Shown: piece after piece, positions 1 to 8,981 of the stretch
How the letters are laid out: every line of letters begins with the position of its first letter
Numbering within the stretch: position 1 is the stretch's first letter
NCBI GenBank assembly: GCA_964481185.1
Contig: CAYZSY010000016.1
Coordinates: 1 to 15,582 of the forward strand
Source of the DNA: JAOAJC01 sp964481185
Lineage (GTDB): Archaea; Nanobdellota; Nanobdellia; Pacearchaeales; GW2011-AR1
Length of the DNA: 15,582 bases
Direction: 5' to 3'
Made by a program: the position numbers and the translations under genes
The notes under the pieces: model-generated
Database searches by the model: none
Seen by the model: only the letters and a program-made list of their open reading frames with translations
Told to the model about the DNA's origin: nothing

Positions 1-52
1 TAAGAAATCTCGTGGCTTAGTGCCTTCGGAGGTTCAAATCCTCCCCCCCGCA
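1..52 (+). tRNA. tRNA-Leu (TAA), 3' part only
   Basis: The window opens inside this gene. Visible parts are the 3' strand of the anticodon stem (6-10), a long type II variable arm (about 11-27), the T arm with GGAGG (28-32), loop TTCAAAT (33-39) and CCTCC (40-44), then acceptor strand CCCCCGC (45-51) and discriminator A (52). The long variable arm and A73 point to leucine. The first bases TAA followed by GA fit anticodon TAA plus two loop bases, but the 5' half is outside the window, so the anticodon is inferred. No CCA is encoded, and a T5 run at 53-57 follows. Confidence 0.8.
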
Positions 53-162
53 TTTTTCATGATTTGAACCTCTAATCTATTTTTTGAGGTTTTGGCGTCT
101 GTAGAAAGAGATAGTGTGTGGTCTTGTTCATGCGTTATTTCTTTTCAGAACCAGATTAAAAC

Positions 163-1787
163 TTATTTAATATTCAGCTTAATCTTTCCTCTCTTTCTTA
201 TTCTTTTCTTTCTTGTCCACCAATAAACCACAAACCCAATTAAACACACAGCAACAAGAATAATTATCTTATTATCTCCAATAACTGCAGCAAGGTTTCT
301 CCAATTCAATCTAGCCTCACTAGTTCTTTCTTCTCCAATATTAACATCAGTTTCGTTGACTTCAGAATTTTTATCCTTGCCAGTTATTTTCTCGTAAATT
401 GACTTTATTGTTATGTTCGCCTTTTTTTCAATTATGCTCTCTAGCTTGATATAAAGTTCATAAAAATCTTTGCTTGTCAAGTTTATCTTTATACTCTCTC
501 CAACTTTAAGTTTTAGATTTGTAAGATTGTTGCCTATGCTTATATTTACATAATCTGATTTGACATCATCTGTCTTCAATATATTGCTATTTCCGCCGCT
601 CTGGAATTTTATCTCATCTCCTTTGCTCAATGTAGCGCTATATCCGTTGTTTATCTCTATGCTTCCTATATTATAAACTTTGGAAGTTGTTCCTCCTCCG
701 CTTCCTCCAGACGAAGAACTTGAACTTGATGTAGTTGAAGCTGGGTTTATGGTCAAACTTCTTGAGCTTGAATTCCCTGAATTTCCACTAAGGTCTATGC
801 AGCTAATAATCCAGTTATAGCTTCCTGCAGACAAGCTCTTTGATATATTATTTGTTAGGTTTGTAATTGCGCTTGAATTGTAAGAGTCCAAAACATTATC
901 TAAAAAGAGGCTGCAGTTGTTTATACCAGAACTATTGGTAACATTATATTCAAATAAAATCGTTGTTGTTCCTGTTGCAGAATATCCATCTGCAGGTCCA
1001 ACAAGCGTTACAATTGGCGCATTAACTTTTGAGAAATTTACCGAGCTGAAATTGACATTTCCTAAGCTGTCATTCGCATAAACTCTCCAGCTATTATTGC
1101 CATAAATGCTTGCAAGCCCGCTAGCATTTGTTCCGCACACTATGCTTGTATTTATAACACCAGAATCTAAAGAATACCAGCATGCCTGCAAATATGCGTC
1201 AGAAGCCGAATAATTTAGTTCAGATACATTAACATTATATACTGAATTTTGAGGATAATTTATTACAATTAAAGGTGGAATGGTATCTATTGTTACATTT
1301 CTTGTTTCACTATAATTTCTATTGTTAGTTGTATCAGTCGCTGTTGCATTAAAATAATAAATTCCGCTTGTAAGATTTGTAAAGTTTAAGAATAAATTTG
1401 TTGATGTTGTACTAGTTGAATTTACAAGCGATGAAGAATTGTAAAGATTAATTGTCAGATTTGCAAAATTTGTATCATTCGCAGTTACATTTACGACAAT
1501 GTTTGTTCTAATGTAAACAGAGCCGGATGTTTCTGTTAGTGCTGTGAAATTTATTGTTGGTCTTATAATATCAATGCTAAATGTAACTGATGTTGAATTC
1601 AATCTCCCTCCAGAATCATTTGCATATGCTATTATTGTATTTGAGCTTTCTGCAAATATTACATAAACAGGGATAGTATAACTCACATTTGCTGTTCCGT
1701 TAAAGAACCAAATGCTGTCTAGGTTAAAGTCTGACGCACTAATATTAACGAGCTGCGTCCGGTTATTATAAGTGCTGTTTGTTGGAT
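163..1787 (-). CDS. C-terminal part of a membrane-anchored subtilase: Ig-like repeats and TM anchor
   Basis: This frame runs without a stop from the N gap at 1788 to the stop at 163. Only part of it (GTG at 1686) could be read as an independent start, and no secretion signal precedes it. The translation begins with a threonine/asparagine-rich stretch (PTNSTYNN...) and continues as β-sandwich, Ig-like repeats rich in N-x-S/T sequons. A Ser/Gly-rich linker follows, then another β-rich domain, then a single hydrophobic helix (IIILVAVCLIGFVVYWW) and a basic tail, which is the layout of a C-terminal membrane anchor. The subtilase fragment at 1798-3101 ends at the gap with a sequence that normally leads into such repeats, so I read the two as one gene. 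The role would be an outward-facing stalk that holds the protease at the cell surface. The repeat family is inferred from sequence character, not a search. Confidence 0.75.
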
Positions 1788-1797
1788 NNNNNNNNNN
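1788..1797. other. Assembly gap (10 N)
   Basis: This is a run of ten N inside the protease gene. The codon frames on the two sides differ. They come into register if the true gap length is 2 modulo 3 (for example 2, 5 or 8 bases), so the ten N are a placeholder and not a measured length. Confidence 0.95.
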
Positions 1798-3101
1798 TAA
1801 AAAGATACATCTGGCGCCTGATTATCCAAGCTAAGAAGTGCATCATAAACTCTTATTCTTGAATAATTAAACATAGTTGCGCTGTCGTATATCATTTTTC
1901 CAGTCGAGTTCAAAGTTGATTCTATCTGCTGCGTGGTTTTTGTTTGCCCACTAGCTCTTAAATATTGATTAAGAATTGCAATTGCTCCTGCAGCGTGTGG
2001 TGCTGCCATGCTCGTTCCGGAAGAGGCAGCATATCCGCCGGTTACCCATGTTGATGTTATGTCAGTGCCCGGTGCAAGAAGCTGAACAATCGAGACACTT
2101 CTGTCAGCATAAGAAGTATCTATTACATCTAATTTTGTTGTTGCACTTATTGGAGTCGCATTTTGAACGCATGCTGGAGAGGCGATGGCTGTTGCATTGC
2201 CTGGGCCGACATTATTTAGCCCATTTCCTGCCGAGATTACAACAGAAATATTTTTTGTAACAGCATTATTTATTCCCAGAGTAATATTTGCACCGTCATC
2301 AACATAATCGCAATAGCTCGTATATAATCCTCCTCCAATGCTCATGCTTATAACAGAAATATTATAAACTGAGGAGTTGCCAACACACCAGTCAATTCCT
2401 GCTCTTATATAAATATCACTACAACTACCTCCGCTGTCGCAGACTTTCATCATTATTATTTTTGCACCTGGAGCAACTCCTTTTTTTGTGCCGTTTGCAG
2501 CGACTATTCCAGACACATGTGTTCCATGTCCGTGGTCGTCATAGGGGTTTGAATCTCCATTTACCCAGTCATATCCACCAATAACCTTGCATCCAGATGA
2601 AGCATTATTATTTCCATAACATCCTCCCAAATCAGAATGGGAATAATTAACTCCAGTATCTAAGATGCAGACAGTTTCTCCAGTTCCACTAAGATTAACG
2701 CCATTACTAACTAAATTCCAGGAAGAAGTTCCGTTAACAAGAGGAACAGAATCATCAAGAAAGATATACTTCTCTCCTACAAGTTTTACACTTTTAACCC
2801 TATTATCATTTTCTAATCTGGCAAGCTCATCTCTGTCAACTTTAACAGAAATTAATCCATTTCCCAAATCATACTTAAATTTATTGCCGACAGCGTTGAA
2901 TATCTCTTTTTGCGCAATAGTTTTCTGGTTTGTATCTAGCTCAACATAAACAAGCACCTCGTTTTTGTTTTCAAACTTTTTGGTTACTTCTCTGTCTATT
3001 TTTGAAAGGTTGTCTTGACCATTTTTTGCAGCGGCACTTATCACAAAAACAGACGCAATTAATAAAACTAAAAGAACAGAGATTAGAATATATATTTTCA
3101 T
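1798..3101 (-). CDS. Secreted subtilisin-like serine protease (S8 family), N-terminal and catalytic part
   Basis: This is a secreted endopeptidase. Residues 1-25 form a signal peptide or N-terminal hydrophobic helix. About 40-118 resembles an inhibitor I9-type propeptide. The S8 domain covers about 130-425 and has the full triad: Asp148 in LDTG, His192 in HGTHVSG and Ser364 in GTSMAAP. Asn293 in SAGNG is the oxyanion residue. Several cysteines (for example 145, 161, 171, 221, 227, 239, 264, 311) could form disulfides, and sequons are frequent. The reading frame ends at the N gap after NQAPDVSF. The rest of the protein is taken to be the Ig-like/TM part at 163-1787, giving a protein of roughly 975 residues anchored at the cell surface. 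The start is the ATG at 3101, one base after the stop of the upstream ten-cysteine gene, so the two are probably cotranscribed. Confidence 0.93.
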
Positions 3102-3102
3102 T

Positions 3103-3399
3103 TTACCCTCTCAAAACTGCTTCGCATTTATTATTTTTGCAAAAACAGCTTCCTTGTCCGCAATCAAGGGTTCCAGGTTCGCAGACTTGAGTGCATGAAA
3201 TCCCAGTTTTATTTGGCTCAAATTCCTTATTTACACAAGAAGTTGGATGGCAGACCTGTGCAGGAACGCAATCGCTGTCAGAAATACAACGATTGTTGTC
3301 TTGACTGTTGCTCTCTCCAATTTTGTTCGCTATAAAAAAACCAATAACTGCTAAAATTACCAACCCAATTAATATCAAAATCAACCGCCCCTTTTGCAT
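3103..3399 (-). CDS. Small membrane-anchored ten-cysteine protein
   Basis: The 98-residue protein has an N-terminal hydrophobic helix (about 6-24) followed by a short extracytoplasmic domain with ten cysteines (38, 44, 50, 55, 69, 73, 80, 85, 87, 92). The spacing, with CISDSDC, CHPTSC, CTQVC and CGQGSCFC, is that of a compact disulfide-bonded knot of the kind seen in 'eight-cysteine-cluster' proteins, which have no clear function. The helix can serve as a signal anchor. Its stop lies one base before the subtilase start, so the two genes form a transcription unit. A partner, inhibitor or fold helper of the protease is possible, but this rests on position only. The start follows the TatD stop by 24 bases. 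Confidence 0.75.
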   Translation of the reverse strand: MQKGRLILILIGLVILAVIGFFIANKIGESNSQDNNRCISDSDCVPAQVCHPTSCVNKEFEPNKTGISCTQVCEPGTLDCGQGSCFCKNNKCEAVLRG

Positions 3400-3423
3400 C
3401 TCTATTAGAAGATATCGCCTTTT

Positions 3424-4194
3424 TTAAGGTTTAATATTTAGCTTTTTGATGAACAGCCTGTTATAATTCTCTCCTATTTTTCTCTCGCATTCTTCCATGC
3501 TTATTTCTTTAATTTCTGCTATTTTTTTATAGCTTTCAACAACATTAGCAGGCTCATTGTCATGTTCCCCTTTTATGGGATGCAGATAAGGGGAATCTGT
3601 CTCGCAGAACAATTGTTCAATTGGAATTCTTTTCACCAGTTTCTGAAAATGTTCGCTGAATGTTATGTTTGCAGGAATACTGAAGCACCAGTTGTTATCT
3701 TTAATTCTCTCCACAAGCTTAAAATTTCCCGAGAAGCAGTGCATTATTATCTTCTTAACCTTTAATTTCTCAAGAAGCTCAATACACTCTTCCTCTGCCT
3801 TGCGCGAATGAATTATGACTGGAACATCTAATTCTTCTGCCACCCCCAAAAATTTTTTCAAAACTTCTTTCTGCCTCTCTAAATTAGAATCTTCCTCTTT
3901 CAAATCAAGCCCAATCTCACCTATCGCAGATATTTTGTCTTTATTTTTTCTTATAAGTTCTATCTCGTTATCAATCCCACTATCGCTTAATTTTACAGCC
4001 CCTGTTGGATAAAATCCTAGGGCTGCCTTAACTTCTTTAAATTTGGAAGCAAGTTCAAGTGTATTTATATTTCTTTTTCTCTCAGTTCCGTTATTTACGA
4101 TGATTCCAACTCCGGATTTTCTTGCTCTCTCCACAATATTTTCAGCTTTATCTTTGCACATATCAACATGGCAGTGCACATCTATGAAGACCAT
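3424..4194 (-). CDS. tatD: TatD-family metal-dependent deoxyribonuclease
   Basis: The 256-residue protein matches the usual TatD length (about 255-265) and folds as an amidohydrolase-type TIM barrel. The metal ligands are all visible: His7 and His9 in DVHCHVD, Glu93 in GEIGLD, His129 in IIHSR, His152 in MHCFSG and Asp200 in ETDSP. The family comprises Mg-dependent 3'-5' exonucleases or endonucleases acting on DNA, with proposed roles in repair and DNA turnover in the cytoplasm. The gene begins eight bases after the stop of the small 4203-4493 gene, so they form one operon. The cell substrate of archaeal members is not well established. The family assignment is strong. Confidence 0.93.
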   Translation of the reverse strand: MVFIDVHCHVDMCKDKAENIVERARKSGVGIIVNNGTERKRNINTLELASKFKEVKAALGFYPTGAVKLSDSGIDNEIELIRKNKDKISAIGEIGLDLKEEDSNLERQKEVLKKFLGVAEELDVPVIIHSRKAEEECIELLEKLKVKKIIMHCFSGNFKLVERIKDNNWCFSIPANITFSEHFQKLVKRIPIEQLFCETDSPYLHPIKGEHDNEPANVVESYKKIAEIKEISMEECERKIGENYNRLFIKKLNIKP

Positions 4195-4202
4195 GATTGG
4201 AA

Positions 4203-4493
4203 TCAGGATTTATACCTTTTATTATCTATAGTTCTCTCTTGTTTTATATATTTGTTAAAATAATCGCGCAGTGCTTTTTTAGCTCTCTTAGCATCTTTCC
4301 CGTGCCAGTTGCTAGTGTTGGCGAGGATGTAGCCTATTTGATAACAAAGCCCTTTTGTCCCAAACTCTCTAATAACTTCTGGAATATTCTCTGCATACTT
4401 TGTTGCATATTGATCAGGGCAACTTTCTCTCACAATTCTAATTGCCTTGTCAACATTCATTGTTTCTAGAGCGCCAATTTTTTCTCTTGTCAT
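4203..4493 (-). CDS. Small hypothetical protein upstream of tatD
   Basis: This 96-residue, mostly helical protein is rich in charged residues and has two cysteines (in ESCPDQ and GLCYQ). I do not recognise the family. There is no signal peptide or membrane segment, so it should be cytoplasmic. A TATA-like element (rc of 4513-4521) is centred about 24 bp before the ATG at 4493, which supports this start and a leaderless message. A second in-frame ATG at codon 12 is less well placed. The gene leads the operon with tatD, whose start is eight bases after this stop. A functional link to TatD is inference only. Confidence 0.7.
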   Translation of the reverse strand: MTREKIGALETMNVDKAIRIVRESCPDQYATKYAENIPEVIREFGTKGLCYQIGYILANTSNWHGKDAKRAKKALRDYFNKYIKQERTIDNKRYKS

Positions 4494-4512
4494 AAGAATT
4501 GTCCTAAAACAT

Positions 4513-4521
4513 TATATTTAA
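4513..4521 (-). promoter_or_regulatory. TATA box for the 96-aa gene and tatD
   Basis: On the minus strand this reads TAAATATAA and is centred about 24 bp before the ATG at 4493. This is the spacing expected for transcription starting at or next to the start codon. Confidence 0.55.
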
Positions 4522-4547
4522 TAGTTTTGATTCAAGAGATATTAATC

Positions 4548-5381
4548 TTACTTCGCCTTCACACTAACTTTGCTAAGAGGTGTAAATTCATTCCATGCAG
4601 TTTCAAACATCTGCTCCAGTGCGCCGGCGAAAAATTCAGTCGAGAGCCAGACAGCTATATCATAATTTGGATGCACAGATTTATCGTCTAGAAGCATAAA
4701 CATAAGCTCCTTAGAATCAATAACAGCAAATCTTCCATTCACTCTTTGCTTTGACGAATCTCTTACTTCAGCTATTCTTGAGAGTTCTTTTGCAATTTTG
4801 TAATTTTGAGCTACAATCGGCGCAGCAACTTTTATTGAAACTCCTCTTTTCTTTGCCTTTTCAAGAATAGGCATTAAAACCTCGAGTTTTCTGTTAAGTC
4901 CGTCAGCAGTTGTAACAATTGTTATTGTTTTTTCAGCGCTCCTTGCAAGCATGTCAAGATGATTGTACATGTTCTGTCTTCCTCTCACGCTTCCAGAGAG
5001 GTCAGAAGGCTCAACAAACTTAACACCATTGGTGAATAACGAAGTTAATTCATCAAGAACCTCATCACCCTTAAGCTGCTCAAGTCTTTTGCTCTTCTCA
5101 TGTGCATTTACAATAAGATTTTTTTTAACTCTCTCAACAACTTCTTCAGGTTTTAAGGCAACAAACTTGATTGGCTTTCCTATTTTCATCAAAATAAATC
5201 CTTTTTTCTCCAAAGACTCAAGAATATCATAGGTTCTTGACCTTGGAACATCAGAAATATTGCTTAATTCGCCAGCTGTAGAAACTCCTCTTGATAACAA
5301 AGCAGTCCAGATTCTGGCTTCATAGAGATTTAGGTCGAAAATTTTCCTCAACCTGCTTAGAAATTCTTCTTTGATTATCAT
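4548..5381 (-). CDS. TrmB-family transcriptional regulator
   Basis: The protein has 277 residues. The N-terminal part, about 8-80, is the TrmB winged helix-turn-helix: LNLYEARIWTALLSRG, then VPRSRTYDILESLEKKGFI as the recognition helix and wing. The C-terminal part, about 115-260, resembles the phospholipase D-like effector domain of the family (VRGRQNMYNHLDML... ITIVTTADGL...). TrmB proteins bind promoter DNA and respond to sugars or other small ligands; the ligand here cannot be told. The gene stands between two other units with its own AT-rich upstream region, holding TATA-like elements near 5402-5410, 5412-5419 and 5429-5436. A GAGG purine stretch lies six bases before the ATG at 5381. 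Its targets are not evident from the neighbours. Confidence 0.88.
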   Translation of the reverse strand: MIIKEEFLSRLRKIFDLNLYEARIWTALLSRGVSTAGELSNISDVPRSRTYDILESLEKKGFILMKIGKPIKFVALKPEEVVERVKKNLIVNAHEKSKRLEQLKGDEVLDELTSLFTNGVKFVEPSDLSGSVRGRQNMYNHLDMLARSAEKTITIVTTADGLNRKLEVLMPILEKAKKRGVSIKVAAPIVAQNYKIAKELSRIAEVRDSSKQRVNGRFAVIDSKELMFMLLDDKSVHPNYDIAVWLSTEFFAGALEQMFETAWNEFTPLSKVSVKAK

Positions 5382-5462
5382 TTATCCTCTTTTATCAGAT
5401 TCTATTTAACATTTTAAACCTTTCTACTATTTAAACCTTTTCAGTTTTGCACTTCTTTAGAA

Positions 5463-8279
5463 TTACGAAAAAAAGATGCTTAATTTTTTGTCTTTTATAG
5501 CAAACTCAATTTCTTTTCCATTCATCTTGCCGTCGACAAACTCAATTTTGTTGCTGTTTGTTCTCTCCAGTAAGAAGTGAATATTTTTGCTTAAAATTTT
5601 CTTGAAATCTTCATCAGTTTTTACATTTAAGTTAATTATATCTCCCTTTTTAAGACCAGCATTCTTTCTTTCAGCCTGAACCTTGCGCGCAAACTCCCTT
5701 GCAAATCCCTCTGCCTTAAGTTCAGGAGTTAATTTTGTATCAAGTTCAACTGTAATGGGAGAATTTTCTTTATTGTTTTTTAGTACAACTTCTTTTACAT
5801 TGAGCTGCCTTTTTATCACTTCAGTCATATCTTTTGTTACACTAATTGGAGCTTTGATTTTTGCTTTTGCAAGAGGCCATCGCAGCCCAATTTTTGCACT
5901 ATCTCTTTCAGACAGACCAAGTTCAATTATTTTTAAGATTTTATCAAACTCTTTTTCAAGTTTTTCATTTATTTTCTTCTCTTCAACTTTTGGCCAGTCA
6001 GATAAATGGATAGATTCTTCTTCTACAAACTCTTTCTTTCTCCATTCCTGCCACATCTTCTCAGAAAGAAGAGGCATAATCGGAGCATATAATTTGATTA
6101 TTCCGATTCTTATATGATTGAGAACATCAAACGTCTCTTCGCTTCTTTCTCTTATCATTTGTATATATGTTCTGCTCAAATCATTTAATACAAAATTTTC
6201 TAGCTTTTGGACAACTTCTGGTAATTTGTAATTTCCATAGCTTTCATTAATCTCTTTTATGAGCGAGTTGAACTTTGATTCAATCCATCTGTCTTCAATG
6301 CTTGTTTTTTGTTTTGCGCCTTGTATCTGGCTTACAAAATTGTCTATATTGCCGATTGTTGCTATAATTTTCTGCAGTTCAGCAAGTTCTTCCTCATCAT
6401 ATGAGAAATTCTCTCCCTTTGAGAACTTTGCAAAATAATATCTCATATAATCTCTCCCGTACTCTTCTATAATCTCTGCAGGAGTGATTATGTTTCCGAG
6501 AGATTTTGACATTTTTTTCTTTCCCAAATCAAGAACCATACCATGAACAACAATGCTCTCAAAAGGCTTCTTGCCAAACGTTATCTCTGAAAGAATCATC
6601 TGCGAGTTCCACCATCCTCTAAACTGGTCCGACCCTTCTATATTCAAATCAGCAGGCCAAAACTTTTTGAACAATTTTTCGTCTCTTGGATATCCGAGTG
6701 CCGCCCAGCTTGAGACCCCAGAATCAAACCATACATCAAGAACTTCAGGAACTCTCTTTAGTTTTTTCCCAGAATGAGGCGATTTAATCTCTATTTCATC
6801 AATCCCGGGCTTGTGCAAATCAATTTTCTTTTTTCCCGATAATTTCTTTAGCTCGTCAACGCTCCCTATAACTATCTTTTCTCCTGTTTTTTTATCATAC
6901 CATATTGGAAGCGGAGTTCCCCAATATCTTTGTCTTGAGACTGGCCAGTCACCTATTCCCTCAAGCCATGCTTTCATTCTTAATTTAGCCCAGTTAGGAA
7001 CCCACATAGTTTTATCATTTTCTGCAATAAGTTTTTTTTGTATTTCTGATATTTTCAGGAACCATTGCGGCTGGGATATCATCAATAAAGGCGATTTGTC
7101 TCTCCAGCACAGCGGATAATCGTGCTCATATTCCATCTGATAAACAAGAGCCCCCCCATTTTTCAAATCTTCAATAATCTCTTTGTCAACTTCTCTCGCT
7201 TTTTTCCCAGCATATTTTCCAGCTTCTTCAGTCAACAAACCATTTATAGAAACAGGAGAGGGCATATCCAGCCCATACTCTTTTCCAACTTCGTAATCTT
7301 CTTTTCCATGCCCTGGCGCGCAATGAACTAATCCTGTTCCATCAGCTATTGTAACATATCTTGCAGATAAGACAACCTTGTAGCCATTTTTTATCTTTAG
7401 CTTTAAATTTTTAGCCAGAGGATTCTCATATTCCCATTTTTCCATCTTCTTGCCCTTAAACTCTTCTTTAGGTGTAAATTCGCTCTCAAGCATTTCCATT
7501 ATCTTAGGAACAAGTTCTTTTGCAATAATCCATCTCTCCCCGTTTGATAATTCTATCTCCTGATATTCAATATCAGGATGAACCATAACTCCTGTATTTC
7601 CAGGCAATGTCCATGGAGTTGTTGTCCAGATTATCAAAAAAGTATTTTTCTTTTTCTTAAGGGGAAATTTTACAAATACAGATGTATCTTTTTGCTTTCC
7701 ATATTCTATCTCATTGTAAGCAACAGCAGTTCCGCATCTTGTGCAGATATGAATTGGATATTTTCCAAGATAAAGCAACCCTTTCTTTTCAGCTTCCTTA
7801 AACGTGTGCCATATTGCTTCAATATATTCATCAGATAATGTCAGATATGGCTCCTTGAAATTCATCCAAATGCCAAGATTCTCAAATTCGCTATTCATTA
7901 CTCCAATATACTGCGTGGCAAATTCTTTGCACTTTGAAACAAATTTTTGAACTCCGAATTTTTCAATATCCTGCTTTCCCTTTGAGCCAATTTCCTTCTC
8001 TATCTGGAGCTCTATAGGTACTCCGTGAGTGTCATATCCAGCTCTATCAAACACATCAAACCCCATTATTCTTCTTGAGCGCATTGCTATATCTTTCAAT
8101 ATCTTATTTAGCGCAGTCCCCATATGGATATGCCCTGTTGCGTAAGGCGGTCCGTCCATAAAGTAAAACTTTTTTGAAGACGAAGAATTCTTCTTAATTG
8201 ACTTTTCATAGATTTTATGGCTCTTCCAGAAGTCAAGTATGCCTTTTTCGTGTTCTTTTATGTTCCTAAAGTCTGTCAT
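5463..8279 (-). CDS. ileS: Isoleucyl-tRNA synthetase
   Basis: The enzyme attaches isoleucine to tRNA-Ile in the cytoplasm, using ATP. The 938-residue protein shows the class I signature region PPYATGHIHMGTALNKILKD (44-63, HIGH equivalent near 52-55), AGYDTHGVPIE, a CxxC pair at Cys179/Cys182, and the CP1 editing domain with WTTTPWTLPGN (218-228). The WPVSRQRYWGTPLP block is at about 445-458, DVWFDSG at 515-521 and KMSKS at 589-593. The C-terminal anticodon-binding domain is intact but shorter than in many archaeal enzymes of about 1,000-1,050 residues. The ATG at 8279 is preceded by GGTGAGA, a good archaeal ribosome-binding site about three bases away. The start lies 18 bp after the small membrane protein gene, so it is likely cotranscribed with that gene and the CBS protein. 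Confidence 0.96.
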   Translation of the reverse strand: MTDFRNIKEHEKGILDFWKSHKIYEKSIKKNSSSSKKFYFMDGPPYATGHIHMGTALNKILKDIAMRSRRIMGFDVFDRAGYDTHGVPIELQIEKEIGSKGKQDIEKFGVQKFVSKCKEFATQYIGVMNSEFENLGIWMNFKEPYLTLSDEYIEAIWHTFKEAEKKGLLYLGKYPIHICTRCGTAVAYNEIEYGKQKDTSVFVKFPLKKKKNTFLIIWTTTPWTLPGNTGVMVHPDIEYQEIELSNGERWIIAKELVPKIMEMLESEFTPKEEFKGKKMEKWEYENPLAKNLKLKIKNGYKVVLSARYVTIADGTGLVHCAPGHGKEDYEVGKEYGLDMPSPVSINGLLTEEAGKYAGKKAREVDKEIIEDLKNGGALVYQMEYEHDYPLCWRDKSPLLMISQPQWFLKISEIQKKLIAENDKTMWVPNWAKLRMKAWLEGIGDWPVSRQRYWGTPLPIWYDKKTGEKIVIGSVDELKKLSGKKKIDLHKPGIDEIEIKSPHSGKKLKRVPEVLDVWFDSGVSSWAALGYPRDEKLFKKFWPADLNIEGSDQFRGWWNSQMILSEITFGKKPFESIVVHGMVLDLGKKKMSKSLGNIITPAEIIEEYGRDYMRYYFAKFSKGENFSYDEEELAELQKIIATIGNIDNFVSQIQGAKQKTSIEDRWIESKFNSLIKEINESYGNYKLPEVVQKLENFVLNDLSRTYIQMIRERSEETFDVLNHIRIGIIKLYAPIMPLLSEKMWQEWRKKEFVEEESIHLSDWPKVEEKKINEKLEKEFDKILKIIELGLSERDSAKIGLRWPLAKAKIKAPISVTKDMTEVIKRQLNVKEVVLKNNKENSPITVELDTKLTPELKAEGFAREFARKVQAERKNAGLKKGDIINLNVKTDEDFKKILSKNIHFLLERTNSNKIEFVDGKMNGKEIEFAIKDKKLSIFFS

Positions 8280-8297
8280 ATCTCACCTAAAATAAGT

Positions 8298-8540
8298 TCA
8301 TTTAAAACTCTTTCTTTTTGTTGCTTTTATAGCGGAGATAAAGCTCACAATTGCAATAAAAACGAATGTTAAAACGATATATCCTTTCCCATAAAATAGG
8401 AAGAATAAAGCCAGAGCAAGAGAGACATAAAATAATGCTACGAACCATTTTTTCCCATCTTTTAGTTCATCATCTGCAAGCCATGCCAGAATCAGTCCAG
8501 TCGGAATTGCTAGAGCCAATAAGATAATTTCAGTTATCAT
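8298..8540 (-). CDS. Small membrane protein with three predicted helices
   Basis: The 80-residue protein is almost wholly hydrophobic, with helices at about 3-21, 33-50 and 53-72 and a basic tail (KATKRKSFK). I do not recognise a family. It starts two bases after the stop of the CBS gene and ends 18 bases before ileS, so it is the middle gene of a three-gene unit. No catalytic motif is visible, and the charged segment ADDELKDGKK between helices 1 and 2 forms the only sizeable loop. Confidence 0.7.
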   Translation of the reverse strand: MITEIILLALAIPTGLILAWLADDELKDGKKWFVALFYVSLALALFFLFYGKGYIVLTFVFIAIVSFISAIKATKRKSFK

Positions 8541-8542
8541 AT

Positions 8543-8917
8543 TCAGTCAAATATAAAATCTTCTTCTAAATCTTCAAAATTTGCTATAATCTCGCTTGAT
8601 GTTATTATTCCAACAAGCTCTCCTTTATCAGTAACAGGCAATCTCTTTATCTTGTTTTCTTTCATTATTTCTACTGCTCCCTCTACCCTTTCATCTGCTT
8701 CTATCGTGATTGCTTTTGGTTTCATAATCTGCGATATCTCCTCGTGTTTTCCAAAATTTCTTGTAAGATCTCCTTCTGTCACAATTCCAATAGATTTATT
8801 CTTCAGATAGGCGAGCAGGCTCCCTATTTTTCTCTCTTTCATTATCTTGGCAGCTTCTTCCAGGCTTGTTCTTCTGTCAACAACAACTGGCCTCTTCATA
8901 ATATCTTTTACAAACAT
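8543..8917 (-). CDS. CBS-domain pair protein
   Basis: The 124-residue protein consists of two tandem CBS motifs (about 1-57 and 63-117): VKDIMKRPVVVDRRTSLEEAAKIMKERKIGSLL, then IMKPKAITIEADERVEGAVEIMKENKIKRLPV. Such Bateman modules bind adenine nucleotides or similar ligands and act as regulatory sensors; no fused output domain is present. I chose the second in-frame ATG (8917) over the one at 8938. The TATA box at 8938-8946 is centred 25 bp before 8917 and overlaps the upstream ATG, which would then lie upstream of the transcription start. The gene leads a unit with a membrane protein and ileS. Confidence 0.88.
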   Translation of the reverse strand: MFVKDIMKRPVVVDRRTSLEEAAKIMKERKIGSLLAYLKNKSIGIVTEGDLTRNFGKHEEISQIMKPKAITIEADERVEGAVEIMKENKIKRLPVTDKGELVGIITSSEIIANFEDLEEDFIFD

Positions 8918-8937
8918 AACAATGCAAGTTCCACCCA

Positions 8938-8946
8938 TTATATAAA
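8938..8946 (-). promoter_or_regulatory. TATA box of the CBS-ileS unit
   Basis: The minus strand reads TTTATATAA, centred at 8942. Transcription about 25 bp downstream would begin at the ATG at 8917, which decides the start codon of the CBS gene and implies a leaderless message. Confidence 0.65.
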
Positions 8947-8981
8947 GGTTTATTTAGATAAATTAAAACCTTTATCTTAAA

